Shown here piece by piece: positions 1 to 7,174 of a stretch of 22,975 nucleotides of DNA. The notes under the pieces are model-generated. The model had not been told where the DNA came from and ran no database searches. It worked only from the letters and a program-made list of their open reading frames with translations. Where the stretch lies: NCBI GenBank assembly GCA_948766235.1, contig CAQCFX010000016.1:8062-31036 (forward strand), given 5' to 3'. Source of the stretch: an uncultured Oscillospiraceae bacterium (GTDB lineage: Bacteria > Bacillota > Clostridia > Oscillospirales > Oscillospiraceae). Position numbers and translations under genes: made by a program. Position 1 is the first letter of the stretch, and each line of letters starts with the position of its first letter.

Positions 1-1327
1 CGTCCCCGCCGTAGGGGTACTGGCTGCCGTAATTGCCGCTGGAGGTGGGCTGGGCGGGGGGGTCCTGGGTGGCGGAGTTCTGGGTGCCATTGTCCTGCTC
101 GTCAAAGGTGAGGGTGAGGGTGAAGGTCTCGCCGGAGCGGAATATCTCAATGCTCACCGTGTCCCCCGCCCGGTAGCTGTTCTTGACCGCCACCATCTGA
201 TTGGCGTCGGTGATGTCGGTGTCGTCAATTTTGGTGATGATGTCCCCCGGGCGGATGCCGGCGGTGCTGGCGCAGGAGCCCTCCTCCACGCCGTTGACGT
301 ACACCCCGGCGGGCCAGCCGAAGTATTGCATATTGTCCTCGGTGACCGTTCTGGGATTCAGGATGCCCATATAGGGCCGGCCGGTGACGTAGCCGTACTG
401 CATATAGTCGGTGACGATGCCGATGACGTCATTGATGGGGATGGCGAAGCCGATGCCCTCAATGGCGGCCTGGCTGGAGCCATTATTGGACAGCTTGGCG
501 GAGGTGATGCCCACCACCCGGCCGTAGCTGTCAAAGAGGGGGCCGCCGGAGTTGCCGGAGTTGATGGTGCACTCGGTCTGAATCATGTTGTTCATCACGG
601 TGCCGTCGCTCATGGTGATGGACCGCCCGGTGGAGGACACATTGCCAGAGGTCTGGGAGAAGGACAGGGTGCCCAGGGCGTTGCCGATGGTGCACACCGT
701 CTCGCCCACCACCAGGTCGTCGGAGTCGCCCAGCACCACCGGCTTCAGGCCGGACACGCCGTCGATTTTCAGCACCGCCACGTCGTTGAGCTCCTCGCCG
801 CCCACCAGCTTGGCGTCGTAGCTGTCGCCGTTGTTCAGCGTGACGCGGATGGCGGTGGCCCCGTCAATCACGTGGTAGTTGGTGACGATGTAGCCATCCT
901 CACTGATAATGAAGCCGGAGCCCGCCCCGGAGGTGGGCTGCTGATACCAGCCGTTGGTGACCATGCCCTGCACCGAGATGCACACGCAGGAGTCCACATA
1001 GGCGGCGTAAATCTCGGACAGGCTCATGGGGGTGAGGCCGTCGGCCTGCTTCACCTGCACCGCGGTGGGGTTGGTCTCGTTGCGGTAGATGGTGGTCTCG
1101 CTCTGGGGGGCGCGGGTCATGTGGCCGTAGGCCGCCGCGCCGCCCACGCCCGCGCCGCCGCCCACCAGGGCACAGCACAGCACCAGGGCCACCGCTCTGC
1201 CCGCGCCGCTCTTTTTCTTCTGGGGCGGCTGGGACGGGAGGGGGGACTGGGGACGGTCCCAGGGGTCGCCGCCCTGGGGCTGCGTGTAGTGGTAGCTGCC
1301 GCTGTCAAAGTTGTTCTGGTCATACAT
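1..1327 (-). CDS. htrA: HtrA/DegP-family membrane-anchored serine protease with PDZ domain (3' end cut by window edge)
   Basis: Trypsin-like serine protease of the HtrA/DegP family, expected to degrade or refold damaged proteins outside the membrane. 442 codons are visible and the frame is still open at the left edge, so the C terminus is missing. Reading from the ATG at 1327: a polar Gln/Pro-rich cytoplasmic segment (1-37), a KKK stretch, one membrane anchor (about 44-67), then the protease domain with the catalytic triad His152 (TNYHVID), Asp182 (LNDVAVL) and Ser260 (GNSGGPL). A PDZ domain covers about 318-408, with the carboxylate-binding loop near YMGIL. After it comes a low-complexity Gln/Ser/Pro/Tyr/Gly tail that leaves the window. 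The start is supported by AAAGGAG about 9 bases upstream. Family and triad are clear; which HtrA paralogue this is cannot be told. Confidence 0.95.
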   Translation of the reverse strand, partial: MYDQNNFDSGSYHYTQPQGGDPWDRPQSPLPSQPPQKKKSGAGRAVALVLCCALVGGGAGVGGAAAYGHMTRAPQSETTIYRNETNPTAVQVKQADGLTPMSLSEIYAAYVDSCVCISVQGMVTNGWYQQPTSGAGSGFIISEDGYIVTNYHVIDGATAIRVTLNNGDSYDAKLVGGEELNDVAVLKIDGVSGLKPVVLGDSDDLVVGETVCTIGNALGTLSFSQTSGNVSSTGRSITMSDGTVMNNMIQTECTINSGNSGGPLFDSYGRVVGITSAKLSNNGSSQAAIEGIGFAIPINDVIGIVTDYMQYGYVTGRPYMGILNPRTVTEDNMQYFGWPAGVYVNGVEEGSCASTAGIRPGDIITKIDDTDITDANQMVAVKNSYRAGDTVSIEIFRSGETFTLTLTFDEQDNGTQNSATQDPPAQPTSSGNYGSQYPYGGD

Positions 1328-1412
1328 GGGAACTGCTCCTTTCCAGGTTCACTTAGAAAATCTATGGTAAGCCGGGGCGGCTGTTTTCCGCCGCTCCCCT
1401 GCCGCTGAGGAT

Positions 1413-1444
1413 ACAATACCCCATAAATGTGTCTAAAATGTGTC
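1413..1444 (-). promoter_or_regulatory. Candidate htrA promoter with tandem direct repeats
   Basis: On the minus strand a -10-like TATTGT (1418-1413) lies about 85 bases upstream of the htrA start. The hexamer 17 bases further up (ACATTT) is a poor -35. That region is occupied by two copies of GACACATTT (1444-1436 and 1433-1425) repeated at exactly 11 bp, one helical turn. A weak -35 overlapped by helically phased repeats is typical of an activator-dependent promoter, for example one bound by an OmpR-family response regulator. The regulator is inferred; only the repeats are seen. Confidence 0.4.
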
Positions 1445-1506
1445 ACAGGGTGGAAATGATTTTGAATTTACCCTGAAAAAAACCTGAAAAAGGAGGGCCG
1501 CGACGG

Positions 1507-1654
1507 CTCAGCGCTTCTCGCTGTCACGCTTCGTAGCGGCCAGAACGCTCGGTCGCTTTCCCTCCGTCTCGGCCTGGTCGGAGAGCGGCTGTGCCGCTCT
1601 CCGCTCGGCCTCGCTTCGGTCCAAGCTCCCTTGCTGGCCGCTACTCAGCGCTTC
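1507..1654. repeat. Structured intergenic repeat-like element
   Basis: Most of the 317-base gap between htrA and the AI-2E gene is a compact GC-rich element. It is bounded by an 11-bp perfect direct repeat, CTCAGCGCTTC (1507-1517 and 1644-1654). Inside is an 11-bp perfect inverted repeat, GTAGCGGCCAG/CTGGCCGCTAC (1533-1543 and 1634-1644). At the centre is a very stable hairpin with an 11-bp stem and a TGT loop (1579-1589/1593-1603). The right copy of the direct repeat contains the stop codon of the AI-2E gene. There is no T-run, so it does not look like a normal intrinsic terminator. It resembles a small non-coding repeat (MITE- or REP-like), but copy number elsewhere cannot be seen. The rest of the gap (1328-1506) holds only the htrA promoter region and leader. 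Confidence 0.5.
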
Positions 1655-2817
1655 CGTCCGGAACGCAGAATGGCATTGATGTCCCCGGCGGCCAGGGACA
1701 GGTCATCCAGCAGGGGGCGGAATATGCCCAGCTTGGCCAGGTTTATCAGCACAAGCAGCAGCAGCGGGCCCACCACCATGCCCAGCACGCCGCCCACCTT
1801 CATGCCCACGTAGATGCCCACCAGGGAGAGAATGGGGGACAGCCCGGTTTGATCGCCCAAAATCTTCGGCTCGGCAAACCGGCGGAACACCACGATGACG
1901 CCCCACACCGCCATCAGCGCGGCCGCCTCGCCGTACTGGGCCAGCACCATGTCCAGCACGGCCCAGGGCACCATCACAGTACCCGCGCCGATGATGGGAA
2001 TAAAGTCCAGCACCGCCAGACCAAAGGCCAGCAGCAGGCCGTAGGGCTGCTTCATCAAGAGAAAGCCCACGGTGAGAATCATGAACACGCCGAAGGATAG
2101 AATCAGCTGGCTTTTGATATAGCCGCCGAAGGCGCTCATAAAAATGTCCTTCACCGAGCGGCAGAAGTCCCTGGCCACCAGGGGCACCCGGTCGGTGAGC
2201 TCAAAGCGCAGGCGGGGATAGTCCCCGGTGATGAAGTAGCTGGCCATCATAAACACCACCAGCGCCACCACAAAGCCGGACACGTTGGCGGCCATGGAGG
2301 GGGCCTGTCCCGCCATCTGGGTGAGCCAGCCGGAGAAGTCCAGCCCCTGCACCCAGCGCAGGAACGCGTTGATAAGGTCCTCGCCGGTGGTGAGCACCTC
2401 CTGGGGCACGAAGCCGCCCAGGCCGGCCAGCCAGCGCTGCACGCTGTTTACCACGCCGGCCAGCCCCCCCAGCAGCTCGTCCAGCAGGGACTGCCGGTTT
2501 TCAAAGAGCAGGCGCACCTGGTCCACCGCAATCCATCCCAGGCCGAACAGCACTCCGCCGATGACGGCGAAGACCCAAATAACCAGCACCATGGAGAGGG
2601 CTTTGCGGGAGATGTTGGTTTTCCGCTGGAGCCAGCGCACCGCGGGGTTGAGCAGCCAGGCCAGCACCAGGGCGAACAAAAAGGGGCTGAGCAGGGAGGC
2701 CAGGGGCAGGCCCACAAAGACAAACAGGGCGATTCCTCCGGCCAGCAGGGCGCCCCGCAGGCCAAGGCGCAGCCAGAGCTGCGCCCGCTCCGGCCAGGTG
2801 AGCTGAGTATGTTCCAT
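1645..2817 (-). CDS. AI-2E family transporter (YtvI/YdbI-like multi-pass membrane protein)
   Basis: 390-residue polytopic membrane protein of the AI-2E transporter family (PF01594). The family includes the autoinducer-2 exporter TqsA, sodium/proton antiporter-like members and the Bacillus sporulation protein YtvI. Two hydrophobic segments near the N terminus (about 22-57) are followed by a third (75-95), a soluble amphipathic middle (about 100-190) and a cluster of helices from about 195 to the C terminus, the usual family layout. The C-terminal helices carry the Gly/Pro-rich FIPIIGAGTVMVPWA motif and the GDQTGLSP loop. The ATG at 2817 has AAGGAGG nearby. It lies 20 bp after the AEC gene and is probably co-transcribed with it from the promoter at 3864-3892. 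Substrate is unknown; the family name should not be read as proof of AI-2 transport. Confidence 0.85.
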   Translation of the reverse strand: MEHTQLTWPERAQLWLRLGLRGALLAGGIALFVFVGLPLASLLSPFLFALVLAWLLNPAVRWLQRKTNISRKALSMVLVIWVFAVIGGVLFGLGWIAVDQVRLLFENRQSLLDELLGGLAGVVNSVQRWLAGLGGFVPQEVLTTGEDLINAFLRWVQGLDFSGWLTQMAGQAPSMAANVSGFVVALVVFMMASYFITGDYPRLRFELTDRVPLVARDFCRSVKDIFMSAFGGYIKSQLILSFGVFMILTVGFLLMKQPYGLLLAFGLAVLDFIPIIGAGTVMVPWAVLDMVLAQYGEAAALMAVWGVIVVFRRFAEPKILGDQTGLSPILSLVGIYVGMKVGGVLGMVVGPLLLLVLINLAKLGIFRPLLDDLSLAAGDINAILRSGRKR

Positions 2818-2837
2818 GTGCGCGCCTCCTTAAAAAG

Positions 2838-3761
2838 TCAGATGAGAAGCTGGGCCAGCGACGCCATCACCGGCAGGGTGACCACGCACAGCAGGGTGGA
2901 CAGCGTGACCTGCTGGGCGGCCAGGGGGGCGTCCTTGCCCATGCTTTGGGCGAACAGGCTGGTGGCTCCGGCGGTGGGGCAGCCGGCCAGAATCACCGCC
3001 GCTACGTAAATTACCGGGTCGGGCCGGAAGGGGAGCAGCGCCAGGGCGGTGAGCAGCGGTACACCGATGAGCTTGACCGCGGACACCAGATAGAGCTTCC
3101 TGGTGGAGAAAACCTTCCTCAGGTCGGCCTGGGCCATCTGTCCGCCGATGACCACCATGGCCAGGGGGGTGTTCAGGCTGCCCAGGTAGGCCACGGCGCT
3201 GTCCAGCGGACCGGGGAAGCGCCAGCCGCTGAAAAACAGCAGCAGCCCCCCGGCAAAGCCGATGATTCCGGGGTTGAGGGCCAGCTTTTTCAGGGACAGC
3301 TCCCTGCGTCCGCCCATGAGGGCGCGGCCCTGGGTCCAGGTGACGGTGTTGAACACGGCCAGGCCCACCACCGCCACTATCATGGCCCCGTCTCCCATGA
3401 CGGACTGGATGAGGGGCAGGCCCATGAACCCGGCGTTGCCGTAGACGGCGGCAAAGCGCATAATGCCCCGGTGTTCTTCCCCCGCCCGGGGAAATAGGAG
3501 CTGAGACAGCGCCATGTACGCCACATACAGTCCCGCCATGGCCGCCAGGGCGGCGATGAGCTGGGCCTGGGTTTCCGCGGTGCGCTCCACCTCAAAGGAG
3601 GTGAGCATGATGCAGGGGGTGACCACGTAAAGCAGAATGCGGGACACCTGGGACAGGGTGTCGCCGGACAGCAGCCCCATCCGCCCGAACAGGAAGCCCA
3701 CCGACATGAGCAAAAACAGGGTGAGCACGCTGCCGCCCACCACCCAAAGGGATTCCAGCAT
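2838..3761 (-). CDS. AEC family (auxin efflux carrier-like) permease
   Basis: 307-residue permease of the AEC family (PF03547). Bacterial members export or import small organic acids such as malate or malonate; the substrate here cannot be read from sequence. Hydrophobic segments fill almost the whole chain and are compatible with about ten membrane helices. Two family hallmarks are visible: GNAGFMGLPL at 109-117, in the first half, and GCPTAGATSLFAQ around 260-272, in the second half; these form the crossed unwound helices of the bile-acid:sodium symporter-like fold. Length is normal. The ATG at 3761 follows a GAGAAGG site. It is the first gene of a two-gene minus-strand operon with the AI-2E gene and is read from a promoter back to back with that of the ABC exporter. 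Confidence 0.9.
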   Translation of the reverse strand: MLESLWVVGGSVLTLFLLMSVGFLFGRMGLLSGDTLSQVSRILLYVVTPCIMLTSFEVERTAETQAQLIAALAAMAGLYVAYMALSQLLFPRAGEEHRGIMRFAAVYGNAGFMGLPLIQSVMGDGAMIVAVVGLAVFNTVTWTQGRALMGGRRELSLKKLALNPGIIGFAGGLLLFFSGWRFPGPLDSAVAYLGSLNTPLAMVVIGGQMAQADLRKVFSTRKLYLVSAVKLIGVPLLTALALLPFRPDPVIYVAAVILAGCPTAGATSLFAQSMGKDAPLAAQQVTLSTLLCVVTLPVMASLAQLLI

Positions 3762-3863
3762 AGTATGCGCCTTCTCTCTTGTTTCAATGATAGTGAACGC
3801 ACTTCGAATAAAAAAGCGCGTTTGGGCTTTTTCATCCGGGTTGACGATGCCGCACAGTAACGT

Positions 3864-3892
3864 ATTATATGCCTAATCCGGCGCATTGACAA
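3864..3892 (-). promoter_or_regulatory. Promoter of the AEC/AI-2E operon
   Basis: Minus strand: TTGTCA (3892-3887), a 17-base spacer, then a perfect TATAAT (3869-3864), close to sigma-A consensus. It directs a leader of roughly 95 bases to the AEC gene start at 3761. Its -35 box is the reverse complement of the -35 box of the ABC-exporter promoter on the other strand, shifted by one base. Confidence 0.8.
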
Positions 3893-3914
3893 GTGAAATT
3901 GTTTCGGCTATACT
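3886..3914 (+). promoter_or_regulatory. Promoter of the ABC exporter operon
   Basis: Plus strand: perfect TTGACA (3886-3891), a 17-base spacer, then TATACT (3909-3914), five of six matches. The leader is about 40 bases. The gene has AAAGGAG (3945-3951) 9 bases before its ATG. A second, poorer plus-strand arrangement (TTGACG at 3841, 16-base spacer, TATTAT at 3863) lies just upstream, but its AT box is the same DNA as the minus-strand TATAAT. Confidence 0.8.
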
Positions 3915-3960
3915 TAAATAATTCTATCAACTTTTAAATTGAGAAAAGGAGTGTCCTCAT

Positions 3961-5706
3961 ATGGCTTCCAACCGCTTCCAGCGGGGCTATGTCCCCATCT
4001 TTCTTTCCTACTACAGGCCCCACATGAAGCTGTTCCTTTTGGACATGGCCTGCGCCCTGGGCATCGCCCTGGTGGACCTGGCCTTTCCCTGGGCCTCCCG
4101 GGAGGCGCTGAACACCCTGCTGCCCCAGAGCCTGTACGCCGCCTTTTTCACCGTCATGGCGCTGCTGATGGCGGCCTACGCTCTGCGGGCGGTGATGTAT
4201 TTCGTAGTCACCTATTGGGGCCACATGATGGGCGTGCGCATTGAGGCGGACATCCGGCGGGACCTGTTTGGACATATGCAGGACCTGTCCTTTTCCTTTT
4301 ACGACAAAAACCGCACGGGACAGCTCATGAGCCGGGCCACCAACGACCTGTTCGAGATTACGGAGCTGGCCCACCACGGCCCGGAGGACCTGTTCATCTC
4401 CGCCGTCACCCTTGTGGGCGCGCTGTGCATGATGGTGAGCATCCAGTGGAAGCTGGCCCTGGTCGTCTTCGCGGTGGTGCCGATTTTCGTGGTGTTCACC
4501 ATCATTCAGCGCCGGCGGATGGTGCGGGCCTCGGTGCGGGTGAAGCAGAACATGGCGGGCATCAACGGCCAGCTGGAGTCGGCCATCTCCGGGATGCGCA
4601 CCGCCAAGGCCTTCGCCAGCGAGGAGCAGGAGACAGCCAAGTTTGAGCAGTCCAACGAGCAGTTTAAAAAGGCCAAGCGGGAGTCCTACAAGGCCATGGG
4701 CATCTACCACGCGGGGCTGGAGTTCGCCCTGCCCGCCATGAATGTGCTTACCGTGGCGGCGGGCGGCTACTTTATCATGCGGGGCGAGATGGACTTTGTG
4801 GACCTGGTGGCGTTCACCCTGTACATCTCCACCTTCCTCACCCCGGTGCGCAAGCTGGCCGCCTTTGTGGAGCAGTTCCTCAACGGCATGGCGGGCTTCA
4901 AGCGGTTTGTGGAGCTGATGCGGGTGGAGCCCGCGGTGCAGGACGCCCCGGACGCCCGGGAGATGGGGGAGGCGAAGGGCGACATCCTCATTGACGACGT
5001 GTCCTTCCACTACGACGACGGCCCGGCAGTGCTGGACCACGTGTCCATCCACATCCCCCAGGGGGAGACGGTGGCGGTGGTGGGTCCCTCTGGGGGCGGC
5101 AAGTCCACCCTGTGCCAGCTGATTCCCCGGTTCTACGACGTGACGGGGGGGCGCATCCTGGTGGACGGCCAGGACGTGCGGGAGGTGACCCAGCGCTCCC
5201 TGCGCCGCAGCATCGGCGTGGTGCAGCAGGACGTGTTCCTGTTCGCCGGGACGATTTTGGAGAACATCCGCTACGGCCGGCCCGACGCCACCGAGGAGGA
5301 GGTGGTGGAGGCGGCCAGGCGCGCCGAGATTTACGACGATATCATGGCCATGCCCGACGGGTTCCACACCTATGTGGGCGAGCGGGGCGTGATGCTGTCC
5401 GGCGGGCAGAAGCAGCGGGTGTCCATCGCCCGCATCTTCCTGAAAAACCCGCCCATCCTGATTTTGGACGAGGCCACCTCCGCCCTGGATTCCGTCACCG
5501 AGGCCCGGATTCAGTCCGCCTTTGACGAGCTGGCAAAGGGCCGCACCACCTTAATCATTGCCCACCGCCTGTCCACCATCCGCAGCGCCAACCGCATCAT
5601 CGTGGTGGACGAGAACCACATTTTGGAGCAGGGCACCCATGACCAGCTCCTGGCGGCGGGCGGGGAGTACGCCCAGCTCTACAACGCCCAGAAGCGGGTG
5701 GTATAA
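3961..5706 (+). CDS. ABC exporter half-transporter (fused membrane and ATPase domains)
   Basis: 581-residue type IV (MsbA/Sav1866-like) ABC exporter half-transporter that should work as a homodimer, or as a heterodimer with a partner not in this window. The N-terminal half is the six-helix membrane domain (about 20-310), with the usual coupling-helix stretch near FYDKNRTGQLMSR. The ATPase domain (about 340-581) is complete: Walker A GPSGGGKST starting at Gly375, Q-loop VVQQDVFLF, signature LSGGQ at 479-483, Walker B ILILDE with Asp503 and catalytic Glu504, D-loop SALD and switch His535 (IIAHR). No peptidase C39 domain is present, so it is not a classical double-glycine bacteriocin processor. 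Start supported by AAAGGAG. First gene of a four-gene plus-strand run. Substrate unknown; drug, lipid or peptide export are all possible. Confidence 0.95.
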   Translation: MASNRFQRGYVPIFLSYYRPHMKLFLLDMACALGIALVDLAFPWASREALNTLLPQSLYAAFFTVMALLMAAYALRAVMYFVVTYWGHMMGVRIEADIRRDLFGHMQDLSFSFYDKNRTGQLMSRATNDLFEITELAHHGPEDLFISAVTLVGALCMMVSIQWKLALVVFAVVPIFVVFTIIQRRRMVRASVRVKQNMAGINGQLESAISGMRTAKAFASEEQETAKFEQSNEQFKKAKRESYKAMGIYHAGLEFALPAMNVLTVAAGGYFIMRGEMDFVDLVAFTLYISTFLTPVRKLAAFVEQFLNGMAGFKRFVELMRVEPAVQDAPDAREMGEAKGDILIDDVSFHYDDGPAVLDHVSIHIPQGETVAVVGPSGGGKSTLCQLIPRFYDVTGGRILVDGQDVREVTQRSLRRSIGVVQQDVFLFAGTILENIRYGRPDATEEEVVEAARRAEIYDDIMAMPDGFHTYVGERGVMLSGGQKQRVSIARIFLKNPPILILDEATSALDSVTEARIQSAFDELAKGRTTLIIAHRLSTIRSANRIIVVDENHILEQGTHDQLLAAGGEYAQLYNAQKRVV

Positions 5707-5725
5707 AAATTGAGGAGTGTTTGAC

Positions 5726-6085
5726 ATGAAGGATTATGTATCTACCGCAAAGTATAAGGACACGGTCAGCGTATATTTTGACGTGGAGGCGGAAAAGCCC
5801 TTTGCCCTGGGGGAGCGCCTCAACGCCGAGTGCGACATGGCCTACATGAACGGCTACAACTGGGCCGCCCTGCTGGACTGGCATCTGGCCCAGGCCGACC
5901 CGGAGCTGCTGGAGGGGCTGGAGGCCGACCCGGAGGCGGGCAGCTATGTGGCCCTCTATCCCCTGTCGCCGGAAAACGAGGTCAAGGCGGAAAAGCTGGC
6001 GGCGCTGATACGCGCCCTGGTGGAGGGAGAGGACGAGCTGCTGCGCATGGTGCAGGAGCATGGCGATGACATCGAATGGGATTGA
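5726..6085 (+). CDS. Imm51-like immunity protein family member
   Basis: 119-residue acidic soluble protein with no signal peptide or membrane segment. The middle has the pattern NGYNWAALL (42-50), then PELLEGLEADPEAGSYVALY (59-78), and ends with an acidic helical segment and the tail DDIEWD. This resembles the Imm51 family of polymorphic-toxin immunity proteins (GYDW, then PEL, then a DPEgs-aY core). I recognise it by motif only, so moderate confidence. An upstream in-frame GTG at 5717 lies inside the GAGGAG sequence (5712-5717) that serves as ribosome binding site for the ATG at 5726, so the ATG is preferred. It starts 19 bp after the ABC exporter stop and ends 6 bp before ylmH. No toxin gene is seen in the window. 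If the family call is wrong it is simply a small conserved cytosolic protein. Confidence 0.65.
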   Translation: MKDYVSTAKYKDTVSVYFDVEAEKPFALGERLNAECDMAYMNGYNWAALLDWHLAQADPELLEGLEADPEAGSYVALYPLSPENEVKAEKLAALIRALVEGEDELLRMVQEHGDDIEWD

Positions 6086-6091
6086 CCGCCC

Positions 6092-6886
6092 ATGAATAAA
6101 ACCGAGCTTTTAAACAAATTCTCAAAAGACGCGGAGGAGCACGTGGTGCTGGCCCGCGCCCTGGACCAGATGGACCGGGCGGCAAACCGCTCCATCCCCT
6201 GCGCCACCCAGTTCCTTTCCCCCGCCCAGCGGGCGGCGCTGGAGCCCCTGCTGGCCGCGTCGGGCCATCCCCGGCACCTGTTCCACGGCGGGTACGAGGG
6301 CGCGGAGCGCACCGTATGCGTGTTCCTCCCCGACTGGCAGGAATCAGAGGACTGGGAGGTATCGGACGAGCTTGCCGCCATCCAGTGCGCCTATCCGCCC
6401 ACGGGGGCGGAGCTGACCCACCGGGACCTGCTGGGGGGGCTGATGGGTATCGGCCTCACCCGGGAGCGGGTGGGGGATATCCTGGTGGGGGAGAGCGCCG
6501 CGCAGATTGTCTGTCTGAGGGACGCCGCCCCCATCATCCTGAGCCAGTTTGAGCAGGCGGGGCGGTACAGGCTCAGGTTGAAGGAAATCCCCTTGACAGA
6601 CCTCACCCCCGCCCCGGCGGAGGTAAAGCTCATTCACGACACGGTGTCCACCCTGCGGCTGGACGCGGTGCTATCCTCCGGCTTCTCCCTGTCCCGGGGC
6701 AAAGCGGCGGACGCCATCGCCGGGGGAAAGGTGTCCCTCAACCACCGGGAGTGCCTCAAGGCCGACCGCCAGGTGGGGGAGGGGGACGTGCTCACCTGCC
6801 GGGGGCTGGGCAAGTGCGTGCTGAAGACGGTGGGCGGCCAGTCCCGAAAGGGCCGGATTATCATTGAAATCGAGAGGTATCTGTAG
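6092..6886 (+). CDS. ylmH: YlmH-type RNA-binding protein with S4 domain
   Basis: 264-residue member of the YlmH family. In Bacillus, YlmH binds stalled 50S-peptidyl-tRNA complexes and acts in ribosome-associated quality control; its gene usually sits in the sep cell-division cluster before divIVA. The N-terminal half (1-90) is the variable helical part. The central block carries the family signature LTHRDLLGGLMGIGLTRERVGDI (109-130), and the C-terminal S4 RNA-binding domain covers about 188-250 (LRLDAVLSSGFSLSR ... GKVSLNH). Length is normal. The ribosome binding site is weak and the gene starts 6 bp after the Imm51-like stop, so translation may be coupled. Unlike the common arrangement, no sepF, ylmG or divIVA is next to it. 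Confidence 0.9.
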   Translation: MNKTELLNKFSKDAEEHVVLARALDQMDRAANRSIPCATQFLSPAQRAALEPLLAASGHPRHLFHGGYEGAERTVCVFLPDWQESEDWEVSDELAAIQCAYPPTGAELTHRDLLGGLMGIGLTRERVGDILVGESAAQIVCLRDAAPIILSQFEQAGRYRLRLKEIPLTDLTPAPAEVKLIHDTVSTLRLDAVLSSGFSLSRGKAADAIAGGKVSLNHRECLKADRQVGEGDVLTCRGLGKCVLKTVGGQSRKGRIIIEIERYL

Positions 6887-6888
6887 TA

Positions 6889-7101
6889 ATGGAGCAGAAG
6901 AAAATCGACCGCATCAACGAGCTGGCCCGCCGGGTGAAGGCGGGGGAGGTCCTCACCCCGGAGGAGCTGGCCGAGCGGGACGCCCTGCGGCGGGAGTATA
7001 TCGACAGCGTGAAGGCCAGTCTCACCGGGCATTTGGAGCACACCTATATCCTGGAGCCGGACGGCACAAAACGCAAGCTGTCCCGAAAATCGAATCCGTA
7101 G
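6889..7101 (+). CDS. DUF896 (YnzC/YlaC-size) family small protein
   Basis: 70-residue protein of the DUF896 family. The hallmark core is visible: KIDRINELARRVKAG (5-19), then LTPEELAERDALRREYIDSVKASL (22-45), then a polar tail. The structure of the Bacillus member YnzC is a small helical hairpin. YnzC lies in the SOS-induced yneA-yneB-ynzC operon, but the molecular function of the family is unknown. The ATG at 6889 lies two bases after the ylmH stop, so it is translated by coupling. It is the last gene of the run that starts at 3961, and transcription ends at the hairpin at 7130-7160. Confidence 0.9.
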   Translation: MEQKKIDRINELARRVKAGEVLTPEELAERDALRREYIDSVKASLTGHLEHTYILEPDGTKRKLSRKSNP

Positions 7102-7129
7102 GGGGCTGCCGTCCGCCCCGGAGAAAAGC

Positions 7130-7160
7130 AAAAAGCCTGCCGCAATGCGGCAGGCTTTTT
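7130..7160. terminator. Bidirectional intrinsic terminator between DUF896 gene and csp
   Basis: Perfect 14-bp inverted repeat (7130-7143 and 7147-7160) with a 3-base loop AAT. It has a GCCTGCCGC core and is flanked by A5 and T5, so it ends transcription from both sides: the ABC/Imm51/ylmH/DUF896 run on the plus strand and csp on the minus strand. Confidence 0.95.
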
Positions 7161-7174
7161 CTGCGCTTGGATGA

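Noticed and set aside
3805..3835. Possible terminator in the AEC gene leader (GAAAAAGC ... GCTTTTTT)
   Set aside because: The stem is almost entirely A-U and only seven pairs long; too weak to call without conservation data.
3934..5367. Minus-strand open frame of 477 codons opposite the ABC exporter
   Set aside because: Antisense shadow of a gene with complete ABC motifs; His-rich translation without domain resemblance.
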